From assembly GCA_024642705.1 (NCBI GenBank), contig JAHEAQ010000002.1, positions 27,124 to 91,123 of the forward strand: a DNA stretch of 64,000 nt. Reading direction: 5' to 3'. The stretch's first letter is position 1. Each line of letters starts with the position of its first letter. This stretch comes from Bacteroidota bacterium (GTDB taxonomy: Bacteria > Bacteroidota > Bacteroidia > Chitinophagales > Saprospiraceae). The notes beneath the pieces were generated by a model. The model saw only the letters and a program-made list of their open reading frames with translations, was not told the origin of the DNA and searched no databases. Below, piece by piece: positions 53,843-63,314 of this stretch. The position numbers were made by a program, and so were the translations under genes.

Positions 53843-55759
53843 ATGATTTCAATAAATTCATTATACATCCAATACGGTGACCGAATTCTATTTAATAGGA
53901 GCAATTTAACCATTGAAAAGAATGAAAAAATTGCATTAATTGGACGAAATGGAGCTGGAAAGTCAAGTTTATTGAAATTGCTTTGTGGCAAATTACAACC
54001 TGACGAGGGAAATATTGAAATCCAAAAAGGAGCAACTCTTGGGTACCTGGAACAAGACCTCGATATAAATCTTGAATCTCCAATTATTGATGAGGCAAAA
54101 AAAGCTTTTGCTGAAGTTAATCAATTGAAAGAAAAAGTGGAAAAGATTCATGATGAAATTGAGGCGGGGATTACAGATATGGATTATTTAACCAAAGTAC
54201 TTGAAGAGCAAGCGGATTTATTTGCTAGAATTGCTTTTTTAGGAGGTGATTCTGTAGATAGTGAAGCAGAGAGAGTGCTCATTGGACTTGGTTTTAAGTC
54301 AGGTGATTTAAACAGAAAATTAGGGGAATTTAGTGGCGGATGGCAAATGAGGGTTGAGATAGCGAAATTATTATTAGGGAAGCCTGATGTTTTATTGCTG
54401 GATGAGCCCACCAACCATTTGGATATTGAGTCCATTATATGGTTGGAAAAGTATCTAAAAAATTATGAGGGAACAATTGTACTTATTTCGCATGATACTC
54501 AATTTCTAGACACAATTTGTAAGAAAACCATAGAAATTGACAATGGTCAATTTTTCGAATACAAAGCTTCGTATTACAAATACATAGCTTTAAGAGAGGA
54601 GCGCATAGCAATACAGGAATCTGCTTTCAAGAATCAACAAAAAGATATAGAGCAAAAAGAAAAAACCATTAAAAGATTTATGGCTAAAGCCAATAAGTCT
54701 AAAATGGCACAATCGATGCAGAAACAGTTGAACAAAGTAGAAAGGATTACCATTGATTCTTTCAATGTTAAAGACATGGATCTTAGATTTCCTGATCCAC
54801 CAAGGTCAGGAAGGTTAGTGGTAAATGCAGATTGCAGCAAGAGTTATGGTGATTTAAAAGTATTGAATCAAGTCCATTTCGAGATAGAAAGAGGCCAAAA
54901 AGTTGCATTAGTTGGACAAAATGGGCAAGGAAAATCTACTCTTGCAAAATTAATTGTCGGCGCAATCAAGCCTACGACTGGGACAGTAGAATTAGGTCAT
55001 AATGTGGAAATTGGTTATTATGCTCAAAACCAAGCAGAAGCGCTTGATACAGATAAAACTTTGCTTGAAACTATGGAAGATATTGCTTCTACTGAGCAAA
55101 GACCAAAAATTAGAAGTATTCTTGGAAGTTTCCTTTTTTCAGGCGAGGATGTGGAAAAGAAAGTTTTTGTTTTATCCGGTGGTGAAAGAGCGAGGCTCGC
55201 AATGGCCTTGATGGTTTTAAGAAATTTTAATCTTTTAATTCTCGACGAACCTACTAACCATTTAGATATTCAGGCAAAAGCTGTTCTAAAAAGAACCATT
55301 CAAAAATATGAAGGTACATGCATAATTGTTTCTCATGATAGAGACTTTTTGTCAGATTTAACGGATAAGACCATTGAGTTTAGGGATGGAAAACTAATCG
55401 ACTATCTTGGTGATGTGAATTATTTTCTTAATCGAAGAGATTTAGAAAATATGCGACAAGTGGAACTTACAAAAGCTGAAAATGAACAGGTAATTGAAAA
55501 TGAACCTGAAGTTCAAGTTAATACCATTGACAGAGAGGAATTAAAAAAAATGAAAAGGCAAGTTCAATATCTTGAAAGAGATATTGAAAACATGGAAGCT
55601 GAAATTGAGAAACTTCAAAACATAATGTTCGCACCTGATTTTTATAAAGATCCACAAAGCCAAAAAGTTATTCATTCATTGAATGAAATAAAGGAAAAAC
55701 TCAATAAAAAGTTAATAGAGTGGGAGGGACATGTGGAATTAGTTGAAAAATATGCCTAA
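53843..55759 (+). CDS. ABC-F family ATPase (Uup/YheS type)
   Basis: 638 residues with two ABC cassettes and no membrane domain. Walker A motifs are GRNGAGKSS and GQNGQGKST. Signatures are LGEFSGGWQMR and LSGGERARLAM. Walker B segments are LLLDEPTNHLDI and LILDEPTNHLDI. The linker (about 240-310) is Lys-rich and helical, and a C-terminal coiled coil runs at about 560-635. Such proteins act on the ribosome in translation stress or quality control; antibiotic protection is possible but not indicated. Confidence 0.93.
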   Translation: MISINSLYIQYGDRILFNRSNLTIEKNEKIALIGRNGAGKSSLLKLLCGKLQPDEGNIEIQKGATLGYLEQDLDINLESPIIDEAKKAFAEVNQLKEKVEKIHDEIEAGITDMDYLTKVLEEQADLFARIAFLGGDSVDSEAERVLIGLGFKSGDLNRKLGEFSGGWQMRVEIAKLLLGKPDVLLLDEPTNHLDIESIIWLEKYLKNYEGTIVLISHDTQFLDTICKKTIEIDNGQFFEYKASYYKYIALREERIAIQESAFKNQQKDIEQKEKTIKRFMAKANKSKMAQSMQKQLNKVERITIDSFNVKDMDLRFPDPPRSGRLVVNADCSKSYGDLKVLNQVHFEIERGQKVALVGQNGQGKSTLAKLIVGAIKPTTGTVELGHNVEIGYYAQNQAEALDTDKTLLETMEDIASTEQRPKIRSILGSFLFSGEDVEKKVFVLSGGERARLAMALMVLRNFNLLILDEPTNHLDIQAKAVLKRTIQKYEGTCIIVSHDRDFLSDLTDKTIEFRDGKLIDYLGDVNYFLNRRDLENMRQVELTKAENEQVIENEPEVQVNTIDREELKKMKRQVQYLERDIENMEAEIEKLQNIMFAPDFYKDPQSQKVIHSLNEIKEKLNKKLIEWEGHVELVEKYA

Positions 55760-55762
55760 TCC

Positions 55763-57412
55763 TCAATCTGTAGTAGCTTTCTTGATATAATAAATATAAC
55801 CTGACAATCTATTCAATTCTACAATATTTGAATATTTATGGACATCAATTGGCCTATCTATTCTTGTAAATAAATAAATATCATGGTTTAACTCCATGTC
55901 CAAAATAGATTGATTGCTTGCTTTGATGAACTGATTATTGTTCTTATTTCCATAAAATAAATGAGCATAACTTTTGTGATTTACAGGATAAACAGGTTGC
56001 CCTTTGGCAGTTGTTTTTTCGATAAATTGAATTAAGTCTTTTTGAGTATAATATTCAATTCGTGCTGGGAAAATATAGATAGTGGCCCCAACAGCAATGA
56101 TCATTAGCAAAGATGAATATTTATATTTTGCCTTTTTATTTTGGTTTGAAAATGCATATATAATTACTGTTGTTATTACAAGTAAAGAAGGCAAAATGTC
56201 AAACCATTTCCACGGGGAATCTTTTGTAATAATATGCCGAGCGAAAATATCTTTTGAAGTTAAATTATTCAACAATTCAGGAAATTTCGTAACGTTAGCC
56301 AAGAAAAGAAAAACAATTGCCAAAAAGATACCTATAAATAAATAGCTGAAATACGTAAATCTATTTTCTTTCTCCTGTCCTGTATAATATTTATGGATTT
56401 GAAATGCACCCAATAGACTTAAGGGGAAGTAACATAAAGACGAATAATGAACAATTTTAGATTTTACAATTGTAAACAAAATTAGGACGACAAAAAATAG
56501 AATTTTATTGAACAGCAAAAAATCATTAATGGTTGAATTATTATCGCTTCTCTTTCTAAAACCTTTTAATGCAAATACAGAGGCTGGAAAACATCCAAAA
56601 AGAAGAACAATAATATGATATCCAAAAAATCCACCATGACCTGCATCTTCAGTACTAAAAAGCCTAATTTGATATCTTATAAATTCAATAAGGAAGACAG
56701 GACCGTTTTGAATGTAATCCAATAAAAACCAAATTGAAAAAGTAATTATTCCAGTCACTCCAAATAGGAATGCATTTTTTAAGAAAATAGGACTTAATTT
56801 TTTTTTAAAAATAGCAAACAATAAAATTGTAGAACCTGCAATCAGGATTGCCACAGGACCTTTTGTTAATACTGCCAGACCAATTAATACTCCAGAAAAT
56901 AAAATATTTTTCCAATTTTTTTTATCATAATTGAAAAAAAAGGTAAGCAAAGCACTATAAATGAAAAAATTAAATACTGGATCAATAATTCCAGTTCTGA
57001 AATAAAAATGTGGAAGAAAACTTCCCATGTAAAGTACAACCCACCATCTAGCGATCTCTTTTGAATAATTTTTTAAAGCAAGACTGTAAATGAATAACAT
57101 GGAAAATATACCAAATAATGCATTTGGAAATCTTGCACTGAATTCATTTATACCCCAAATTTTGTAGGATAATACTTGCAACCATAGGAAAAATGGAGGT
57201 TTCTCAAAGAATGAATGAAAATCAATTTGTACTTGTAAAAAATTGTGAGATAAAATCATTTCTCTTGAAGACTCGGCGAAATTTATTTCATCCCAATCAA
57301 ATAAATGTACTGCACCTAAAAAAGGAATAAATAAAAGGGCTGCTATAATTGCAAGGAGAATTTGATCTGAACTAAATTTTAGTTTAAAGAATTTTTTTTC
57401 AGATTCAGACAT
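55763..57412 (-). CDS. GT39/ArnT-like membrane glycosyltransferase
   Basis: A 549-residue integral membrane protein with about 11 hydrophobic helices. The first periplasmic loop reads HLFDWDEINFAESSREM, with the acidic residues used by GT-C enzymes, then FFEKPPFFLWLQ and GINEFSARFPNALFG, typical of ArnT/PMT_2 transferases. It should move a sugar from a polyprenyl phosphate to lipid or protein outside the membrane. The acceptor is unknown. It overlaps the RluA gene by 8 bases. Confidence 0.88.
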   Translation of the reverse strand: MSESEKKFFKLKFSSDQILLAIIAALLFIPFLGAVHLFDWDEINFAESSREMILSHNFLQVQIDFHSFFEKPPFFLWLQVLSYKIWGINEFSARFPNALFGIFSMLFIYSLALKNYSKEIARWWVVLYMGSFLPHFYFRTGIIDPVFNFFIYSALLTFFFNYDKKNWKNILFSGVLIGLAVLTKGPVAILIAGSTILLFAIFKKKLSPIFLKNAFLFGVTGIITFSIWFLLDYIQNGPVFLIEFIRYQIRLFSTEDAGHGGFFGYHIIVLLFGCFPASVFALKGFRKRSDNNSTINDFLLFNKILFFVVLILFTIVKSKIVHYSSLCYFPLSLLGAFQIHKYYTGQEKENRFTYFSYLFIGIFLAIVFLFLANVTKFPELLNNLTSKDIFARHIITKDSPWKWFDILPSLLVITTVIIYAFSNQNKKAKYKYSSLLMIIAVGATIYIFPARIEYYTQKDLIQFIEKTTAKGQPVYPVNHKSYAHLFYGNKNNNQFIKASNQSILDMELNHDIYLFTRIDRPIDVHKYSNIVELNRLSGYIYYIKKATTD

Positions 57413-58124
57413 TATTTTTTCTAAGTTGATTTAGACTTGCCCTAAAATCTTTTGGGATTTCAGCAATAAAGCTACATTTATTTTTTGTGGTCGGATGAAC
57501 AAAAGATAAGCTATAAGCATGTAAGCTAAGTCTATTCATAATTGGTTTTTCAATTTCTTCCTTCCCTTTATTGTATCTTTTTGATTTAATTTCAGATAAA
57601 AAAAATTCTGATTTCCCGTAGATAGGGTCCACCAATAATGGAAAATTAATAGCATTAAAATGTACCCTAATTTGGTGATGTCTGCCTGTATGAATTTCGG
57701 CTTCGCAAAAGCAAATATTTTTAAATTTTTCTAAAACTTTATAAGTGGTTTTTGCCTCTTTTCCTTCTTTATGTACGATACTCTTGTTTTGATTATTTAA
57801 TTTTTTCAAAGGTAGTTCTATTGTTCCTTCTTCTGGATAGGGAATTCCGTTTATTAAGAGCAGATATTTCTTTTGAATTTCTCGATTTTGAAACATGGTG
57901 TTTAAACTTCTGTGCGTATCGGCATCTTTTGCCATAATGACAAGGCCACTCGTCTCTTCATCAATTCTATGGACAATAAATATTTCACCATATTTGGATT
58001 TCAAAGCATATTTTAAGGACCTGTCCATCTCAGAAGTCCTTCCAGGTATTACAGGAACACCTGAAAATTTATTAACAATAATTATTTGATCATCTTCATA
58101 AACTAAATCATATAGTCTATTCAT
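57405..58124 (-). CDS. RluA-family pseudouridine synthase
   Basis: A 239-residue enzyme without an S4 domain. The catalytic region is VHRIDEETSGLVIMAKD with Asp55, preceded by VNKFSGVPVIPG and followed by TGRHHQIRVHF. The short length and missing S4 domain fit RluA/RluC-like enzymes for rRNA or tRNA. The modified site is not deducible. The membrane glycosyltransferase gene follows with an 8-base overlap. Confidence 0.9.
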   Translation of the reverse strand: MNRLYDLVYEDDQIIIVNKFSGVPVIPGRTSEMDRSLKYALKSKYGEIFIVHRIDEETSGLVIMAKDADTHRSLNTMFQNREIQKKYLLLINGIPYPEEGTIELPLKKLNNQNKSIVHKEGKEAKTTYKVLEKFKNICFCEAEIHTGRHHQIRVHFNAINFPLLVDPIYGKSEFFLSEIKSKRYNKGKEEIEKPIMNRLSLHAYSLSFVHPTTKNKCSFIAEIPKDFRASLNQLRKNNV

Positions 58125-58187
58125 ATATAAATCTTTATCTAAGCGTTAAGTTGTTGAAAGAAATTATAAATATTTCTTAATTCAAAA

Positions 58188-60170
58188 TTACAGGTCCTTA
58201 TAAGTTTTTTTGCCAAATAAATAAAAACTCAAAGGTATAATTCCTTTATATTTTCCTACTTTATTCTCAGGACCAATTTTGTGTTTTTGGATCAGGTTAT
58301 CATAGACTTTTTTTTGTTTCAATATTCCGCCGATATTGAAAAATACAGACCAATGTGCAGACAAAATGGTTGGGATGGCATTCCAATGACCTTTGAAAAA
58401 TAACATTAATGCAGCCATTCCATCAAGTAATAGCCTCAAAAAAAATTTTGAATATTTTAATATGCCAGATTCATTTTTAATATAAGTTTTAAGGCTGTTT
58501 TTAAAGTTCAGATATATTTTTTTAGAACTTTCATAAGGAAGTGTTCCCCCTCCAAGGTGATATACTGTACTTTCATTTACAGCCATAATTCTATATCCAG
58601 CTCTTTTCATTCGCCAACAAAGATCGATCTCTTCATAATGAGCAAAATAAGATTTATCAAAACCACCAAGATTATTAAACAGTTCTGTTCTGACCACTAA
58701 AGCAGCCCCTGAAGCCCAAAATATTTCATCATTTACATCATATTGACCTGTATCTTCTTCTACAGATTCAAAAATTCTCCCTCTACAAAATGCATAGGAC
58801 AACATATCCAAATAACCTCCAGCTGCACCAGCATGTTCAAATTTTGTGTTTTCTTGGAGCGATCTAATTTTAGGTTGACAAGCGCCAATGGTAGAATCAG
58901 AATCCATTAAAGCAATAATTGGATCTAGCCAATTTTCAGTCACGAGAACATCATTATTTAAAATAACGGTATATTCTGTCTGAATTTCTTTTAACGATCT
59001 ATTGTATCCTTCTGCAAATCCATAATTCTTAGAAAATTCTATTAGTTTTACTTCGGGATGCCATTCTTGTACATAACCTTTGGAGTCATCATCTGAATAA
59101 TTATCAGCTACAATTATATCTATATCTGAAGTGCCGCTGTATAAAACAGAAGGGAGGTAGGATTCCAAATATTCTTCTCCATTGAAATTGAGAATGACAA
59201 TTGAACATTTCGAAATTTTGGGAGATTGACGTTTCAAATATTCATGTAAAACCAACTTCGTATTTTGTTCATCTTCATGCAATTGAACTTTTAACTTTTG
59301 GAGGTTTTCAAATTTATTATCATCCCGAATATACATTACAATTTCTACAGAAATTGTTTCGCCATAAATCATTTCATTAAAATCGAATATATGAACTTCA
59401 ATACGTCGTTCTAATTTGCCTTGTAATGTGGGGCGTTTGCCAATATAAAGCATTCCCTCTTTTTTGGTATTACCAATATTAACAAATACGGCATAAATTC
59501 CATCAGGAGGTATAAGTTTCTTAGGATTGTTGATTGAAATATTTGCAGTTGGAAATCCAAGTTCCTTTCCAATTTGCTGCCCATAAATCACCTTGCCACT
59601 CAATAAATAATGATAATTTAAGAAATTGTATGCTGTAGTCATTTCAGCTTTACTTACTGCATTTCTTATTTTTGTGCTTGAAATGGTGATCTCTTCAATT
59701 TCTTGGACTTCAATCTTTACCAACTTGAAATTGTGGGATTTTTCATATTGTTTTAATAAATCGAAGTTTCCATCTCTATTGAGACCGAATCTGTGGTCAT
59801 ATCCAATTGCAATGAATGCCGGTTTGAAATATTTCAACAAGAAATTTTCAATATACTCTCGGGCATATAATTGCGAAAACTCAATTGTAAATGGAACGAT
59901 CACTAAATTATCTATTCCATAATGTTCGATTAATTGAATTTTCTCTTCTAAAGTGGTGAGCAAGCTTAATGAAGTATCTTTTGGGAAAACGACACTTCTT
60001 GGATGCGGATGAAAAGTAATTATTACACTTTCACCATTAATTTCTTTAGCGATTTGAGTAATACGGGAAATTATTTTCTGGTGACCTCTGTGGACGCCAT
60101 CAAAAGAACCAATTGTAATTACCGCATTCTCAATTTCTGGCATTTCTTCCAGACTTCGAATTATTCTCAT
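58188..60170 (-). CDS. RibF (FAD synthetase/riboflavin kinase) fused to a GT2 glycosyltransferase
   Basis: 660 residues in one uninterrupted frame. Residues 1-313 are a complete bifunctional RibF. The FMN adenylyltransferase has ITIGSFDGVHRGHQ and ISSTKIR; the riboflavin kinase has GKELGFPTANI and the segment EVHIFDFNEMIYGE. Residues of about 320-600 are a GT2 family transferase with CSIVILNFNGEEYL, VADNYSDDD, VILNNDVLV and GGFDKSYFAHYEEIDLCWR, followed by one amphipathic or membrane helix. The junction YLKRQSPKISK looks like a normal RibF end; Q315 is CAA at 59228-59226, one base from TAA. No Met opens the GT2 part, so a real fusion or an assembly error at that codon are both possible. Confidence 0.88.
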   Translation of the reverse strand: MRIIRSLEEMPEIENAVITIGSFDGVHRGHQKIISRITQIAKEINGESVIITFHPHPRSVVFPKDTSLSLLTTLEEKIQLIEHYGIDNLVIVPFTIEFSQLYAREYIENFLLKYFKPAFIAIGYDHRFGLNRDGNFDLLKQYEKSHNFKLVKIEVQEIEEITISSTKIRNAVSKAEMTTAYNFLNYHYLLSGKVIYGQQIGKELGFPTANISINNPKKLIPPDGIYAVFVNIGNTKKEGMLYIGKRPTLQGKLERRIEVHIFDFNEMIYGETISVEIVMYIRDDNKFENLQKLKVQLHEDEQNTKLVLHEYLKRQSPKISKCSIVILNFNGEEYLESYLPSVLYSGTSDIDIIVADNYSDDDSKGYVQEWHPEVKLIEFSKNYGFAEGYNRSLKEIQTEYTVILNNDVLVTENWLDPIIALMDSDSTIGACQPKIRSLQENTKFEHAGAAGGYLDMLSYAFCRGRIFESVEEDTGQYDVNDEIFWASGAALVVRTELFNNLGGFDKSYFAHYEEIDLCWRMKRAGYRIMAVNESTVYHLGGGTLPYESSKKIYLNFKNSLKTYIKNESGILKYSKFFLRLLLDGMAALMLFFKGHWNAIPTILSAHWSVFFNIGGILKQKKVYDNLIQKHKIGPENKVGKYKGIIPLSFYLFGKKTYKDL

Positions 60171-60255
60171 GGAATACTAGACTATAATTTAATACAAAAG
60201 TAACAAAATTACGTACTAAAAAAACCCTTGAAACATTAATGATAATGAAATGTTA

Positions 60256-60263
60256 TACATTTG
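60256..60263 (+). promoter_or_regulatory. Promoter -7 element of the Mrp operon
   Basis: TACATTTG exactly fits the Bacteroidota -7 consensus TAnnTTTG and ends 18 bases before the Mrp start codon. A TTG at 60228-60230 may be the -33 element, though the 25-base spacing is longer than usual. Confidence 0.5.
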
Positions 60264-60281
60264 TAGTAAAATCAATAATTA

Positions 60282-61379
60282 ATGGCATTAGATAATAACA
60301 AAATCGTCACTGCACTTTCTCAAGTTCTTGATCCCAAAACTGGATTGAACATAATAAAGGCAAGGATGATTGAAGATTTGAAGATAGATGGGAACAATGT
60401 AAATTTCACATTAAATATTCCAAGTGCAGATGGAAATGTAAAAAGTGAAATTAACTTTGCCTGTATCGGAGTTATACAAGAAATTTACCCTGAAGCTCAA
60501 GTTAATGTGCACATGACGGGAGCAGCTAATCCCCAAGCTTCAGCAAAAGCTGGCAATCTACCTCAAGTGAAGAATATAATTGCAGTCGCAAGTGGTAAAG
60601 GAGGAGTTGGAAAATCAACAATTGCAGTCAATCTAGCTTTGGGATTGCGTGCTATGGGTGCTAAAGTCGGCTTGTTGGATGCTGATTTGTATGGGCCTTC
60701 CGTGCCTACATTATTGGGTTTGCAGGGTGAAAAACCAAGATTAGAAAAATTATATGGACAGCCTAAAATGAAACCATTAGAGAAGTATGGAATTTATACT
60801 ATTTCGATTGGATTTATAATTGAACCAGAACAAGCTGTGGTTTTGAGAGGTCCAAGATTAGGAGGAATCATTAAGCAATTTATCAATGATTGCTTATGGC
60901 CAGAACTAGATTTTTTAATTATTGATCTTCCGCCAGGAACAGGTGATATTCAATTGACGATGGTACAAACAGTTCCAGTCACTGGCGCAATTATGGTCAC
61001 AACTCCGCAAGAACTTTCGTACATCGATGCACTTAAAGCAATGAATATGTTTCAATTGGAAAGTGTAAATGTTCCAATAGTCGGTGTTGTTGAAAATATG
61101 GCTTGGTTTACACCAGCTGAGTTGCCTAATAATAAATATTATATTTTTGGAAAAGGAGCCGGCGAAAGATTGGTTAAAGAATCCAGAACCACTTTATTAG
61201 GTCAGATTCCCCTTATCCAAAGTGTTAGAGAAGCAGGAGATATAGGCAAGCCAGCAATTTTGGATGAAAAGCATCCAGCTTATTCTTATTTGAAATCAAT
61301 GGCAGAAAAAACTTTGCACCAAGTGAATATTAGAAATGAAGCATTTGCACCCACACAAATAGTTAAAATAATTACTTAA
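60282..61379 (+). CDS. Mrp/NBP35-type Fe-S carrier ATPase (ApbC)
   Basis: A 365-residue P-loop protein. An N-terminal DUF59-like domain (about 1-90) precedes a deviant Walker A, ASGKGGVGKST. DADLYGPSVP, IIDLPPGTGD and VENMAWFTPAELPNNKYYIFG follow. The CxxC found between the last two blocks in proteobacterial ApbC is missing, as in many Bacteroidota homologues. It probably loads or carries Fe-S clusters. The NifU-like gene follows 9 bases on, which fits an Fe-S assembly role. Confidence 0.93.
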   Translation: MALDNNKIVTALSQVLDPKTGLNIIKARMIEDLKIDGNNVNFTLNIPSADGNVKSEINFACIGVIQEIYPEAQVNVHMTGAANPQASAKAGNLPQVKNIIAVASGKGGVGKSTIAVNLALGLRAMGAKVGLLDADLYGPSVPTLLGLQGEKPRLEKLYGQPKMKPLEKYGIYTISIGFIIEPEQAVVLRGPRLGGIIKQFINDCLWPELDFLIIDLPPGTGDIQLTMVQTVPVTGAIMVTTPQELSYIDALKAMNMFQLESVNVPIVGVVENMAWFTPAELPNNKYYIFGKGAGERLVKESRTTLLGQIPLIQSVREAGDIGKPAILDEKHPAYSYLKSMAEKTLHQVNIRNEAFAPTQIVKIIT

Positions 61380-61388
61380 GTTTGTGAT

Positions 61389-61643
61389 ATGTCTGACAAT
61401 GAAAAGAAGTTATGGATAGATAAGGTAAATTTTGCCTTAGATGATATTAGACCACATCTGCAAGTTGATGGAGGGAATATTGAAGTTATGGATGTGACTG
61501 ATGAATTAATTGTTCAAGTAAAATGGGTGGGAAATTGTGAGATGTGTTCTATGTCTCGAATGACAATGAAAGCTGGCGTTGAGCAAACATTGATATCAAA
61601 GCATCCTGAAATTACGGGAGTTGTAGCATTAAATGGAATTTAG
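61389..61643 (+). CDS. NifU C-terminal-like (Nfu) iron-sulfur protein
   Basis: An 84-residue stand-alone NifU C-terminal domain: [17 protein letters not shown], then [21 protein letters not shown] with the cluster-binding pair C50 and C53. It binds and delivers a 4Fe-4S cluster. It lies between the Mrp ATPase and pyrF, all on one strand with gaps of 9 and 11 bases, so they are probably cotranscribed. Confidence 0.94.
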   Translation: MSDNEKKLWIDKVNFALDDIRPHLQVDGGNIEVMDVTDELIVQVKWVGNCEMCSMSRMTMKAGVEQTLISKHPEITGVVALNGI

Positions 61644-61654
61644 AATTCTTCAAA

Positions 61655-62476
61655 ATGGATAATCAGCAACTTTTCGAAAACATAAAGTCGAAAAAGTCTT
61701 TTCTTTGTATTGGTTTAGATTCCGACATTGAGAAAATTCCTAAATTTTTATTTGATTTCCCAGATCCAATATTCGAATTTAACAAACAGATCATAAATGC
61801 AACTCAAGATTTATGTGTAGCTTATAAACCAAATATTGCATTTTATGAATCCCAAGGTATTCAAGGTTGGGAGAGTCTTAAGAAAACTTTAGAATATATC
61901 CCCAAAGATATTTTCACCATCGCTGATGCGAAACGTGGTGACATTGGCAATACATCAGGTCAATATGCAAAAACTTTTTTTGACACTTTTAATTTTGATA
62001 GTGTTACAATTGCACCTTATATGGGAGAGGATTCTATTGCACCATTTCTTGGATTCCCTGGCAAAGTTGTTATACTTCTTGCATTAACATCAAATAAAGG
62101 GAGTCAAGATTTTCAACATTTTACGGACATTTCAGGCAAAGAACTTCATGAACTTGTATTGCAGAAAGCTCAAGAATGGGCAAATCCTGATCAATTAATG
62201 TTTGTTGTTGGTGCTACTCAAGCTTCTTACCTCTCAAAAATTAGAAATATAGCTCCCCATAATTTTTATTTGGTTCCTGGAGTTGGCGCTCAAGGAGGTT
62301 CATTGGAAGAGGTTTGCAAACACGGGCTAAATGATCAAGTCGGTTTATTGATAAATTCAAGCAGAGGTATTATTTATGCTTCTGATAAAGAAGACTTTGC
62401 TGAAGCTGCTAGAATAGAAGCTTTGAAACTTAGAGATCAGATGGAATTAATATTGGCTTCCAAAAATTTCATTTAA
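61655..62476 (+). CDS. pyrF: Orotidine 5'-phosphate decarboxylase
   Basis: A 273-residue enzyme of the longer type 2 PyrF group. The substrate-binding start is [12 protein letters not shown]. The catalytic block [21 protein letters not shown] holds the Asp-Lys-Asp tetrad residues. The phosphate end is [13 protein letters not shown] and [10 protein letters not shown]. It makes UMP in pyrimidine synthesis. It is last in the Mrp-Nfu-pyrF run; other pyr genes are not here. Confidence 0.95.
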   Translation: MDNQQLFENIKSKKSFLCIGLDSDIEKIPKFLFDFPDPIFEFNKQIINATQDLCVAYKPNIAFYESQGIQGWESLKKTLEYIPKDIFTIADAKRGDIGNTSGQYAKTFFDTFNFDSVTIAPYMGEDSIAPFLGFPGKVVILLALTSNKGSQDFQHFTDISGKELHELVLQKAQEWANPDQLMFVVGATQASYLSKIRNIAPHNFYLVPGVGAQGGSLEEVCKHGLNDQVGLLINSSRGIIYASDKEDFAEAARIEALKLRDQMELILASKNFI

Positions 62477-62515
62477 TATAGACCACCTTATTTTGGGTTA
62501 AGTTAGAACCATTTG

Positions 62516-63271
62516 TTACCATGGCGTATTTGCACCATTAACACATAAAGTTTGCCCTGAAACAAAAGAAGATTCTTCACTTGCGAAATAAACTACAGCA
62601 TCTGCAACATCCTGTGGTTTACCCCATCTCCCAGCAGGAATATTTGCCAAATAGGCATCTTTTTGTGATTGCGCATCATTTTCATGTCGTTCTACCGGAA
62701 TCCATCCTGGATTAACGATGTTGACTGTAATTCCAAAGGGAGCTAATTCAGTAGCCATGCTCCTTGTCCATCCTATTTGGCCACCTTTTGCAGCAACATA
62801 AGCACTAAAATTTGGAACTGCAGTTTGATATACTTCGCTCCCAATATTAATTATTCGTCCCCATTTTTTCTTTTTCATCCCCTCAATAACTGCTTTTGTA
62901 AGTAAGAATGGACTTTTGATGAAAAAATCAATCATTTGTTGATAGAATTCCCAATCGTACTTTTCAATAGGTTTTTGTGGTTGGTCAGGAGTTGCATTTA
63001 AAACAATAATATCAACATGTCCTAGTTGCAATTCGGTTTCCTTAACCATTTGCAAAATTTGCATATGATCTGTAGCATCACATTTTACTAAAATTCCTTT
63101 ACAACCTGCTGAAAGAAATTCTGCAAAACTTTCTTCTGCCTTTTCTTTATTGTTGTAATAATTCATACAAACTTTTGCGCCAGCTTTTCCTAATGCAATT
63201 GCAATCTGTTTGCCTAATCCTTTGCTACTGCCTGTTACGATAGCTACATGATTTTCTAATGAGAATGCCAT
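62516..63271 (-). CDS. SDR-family oxidoreductase
   Basis: A 251-residue classical short-chain dehydrogenase with a TGSSKGLGKQIA cofactor loop, NATPD in place of the usual NNAG, an active-site Ser in NIGSEVYQ and the catalytic YVAAKGG. It closes with SFVSGQTLCVNGANTPW, as in FabG-like enzymes. The substrate is unknown; the neighbouring beta-propeller gene on the same strand is 43 bases upstream and may belong with it. Confidence 0.9.
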   Translation of the reverse strand: MAFSLENHVAIVTGSSKGLGKQIAIALGKAGAKVCMNYYNNKEKAEESFAEFLSAGCKGILVKCDATDHMQILQMVKETELQLGHVDIIVLNATPDQPQKPIEKYDWEFYQQMIDFFIKSPFLLTKAVIEGMKKKKWGRIINIGSEVYQTAVPNFSAYVAAKGGQIGWTRSMATELAPFGITVNIVNPGWIPVERHENDAQSQKDAYLANIPAGRWGKPQDVADAVVYFASEESSFVSGQTLCVNGANTPW

Positions 63272-63314
63272 ACTTGTAATTTTATTATTTAATGTAATTT
63301 TGGATAATCGTTTA

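Noticed and set aside
59200-59260. A frameshift at the RibF-GT2 junction
   Set aside because: The frame is continuous with normal codon use on both sides; a stop-loss substitution is a simpler explanation than an indel.
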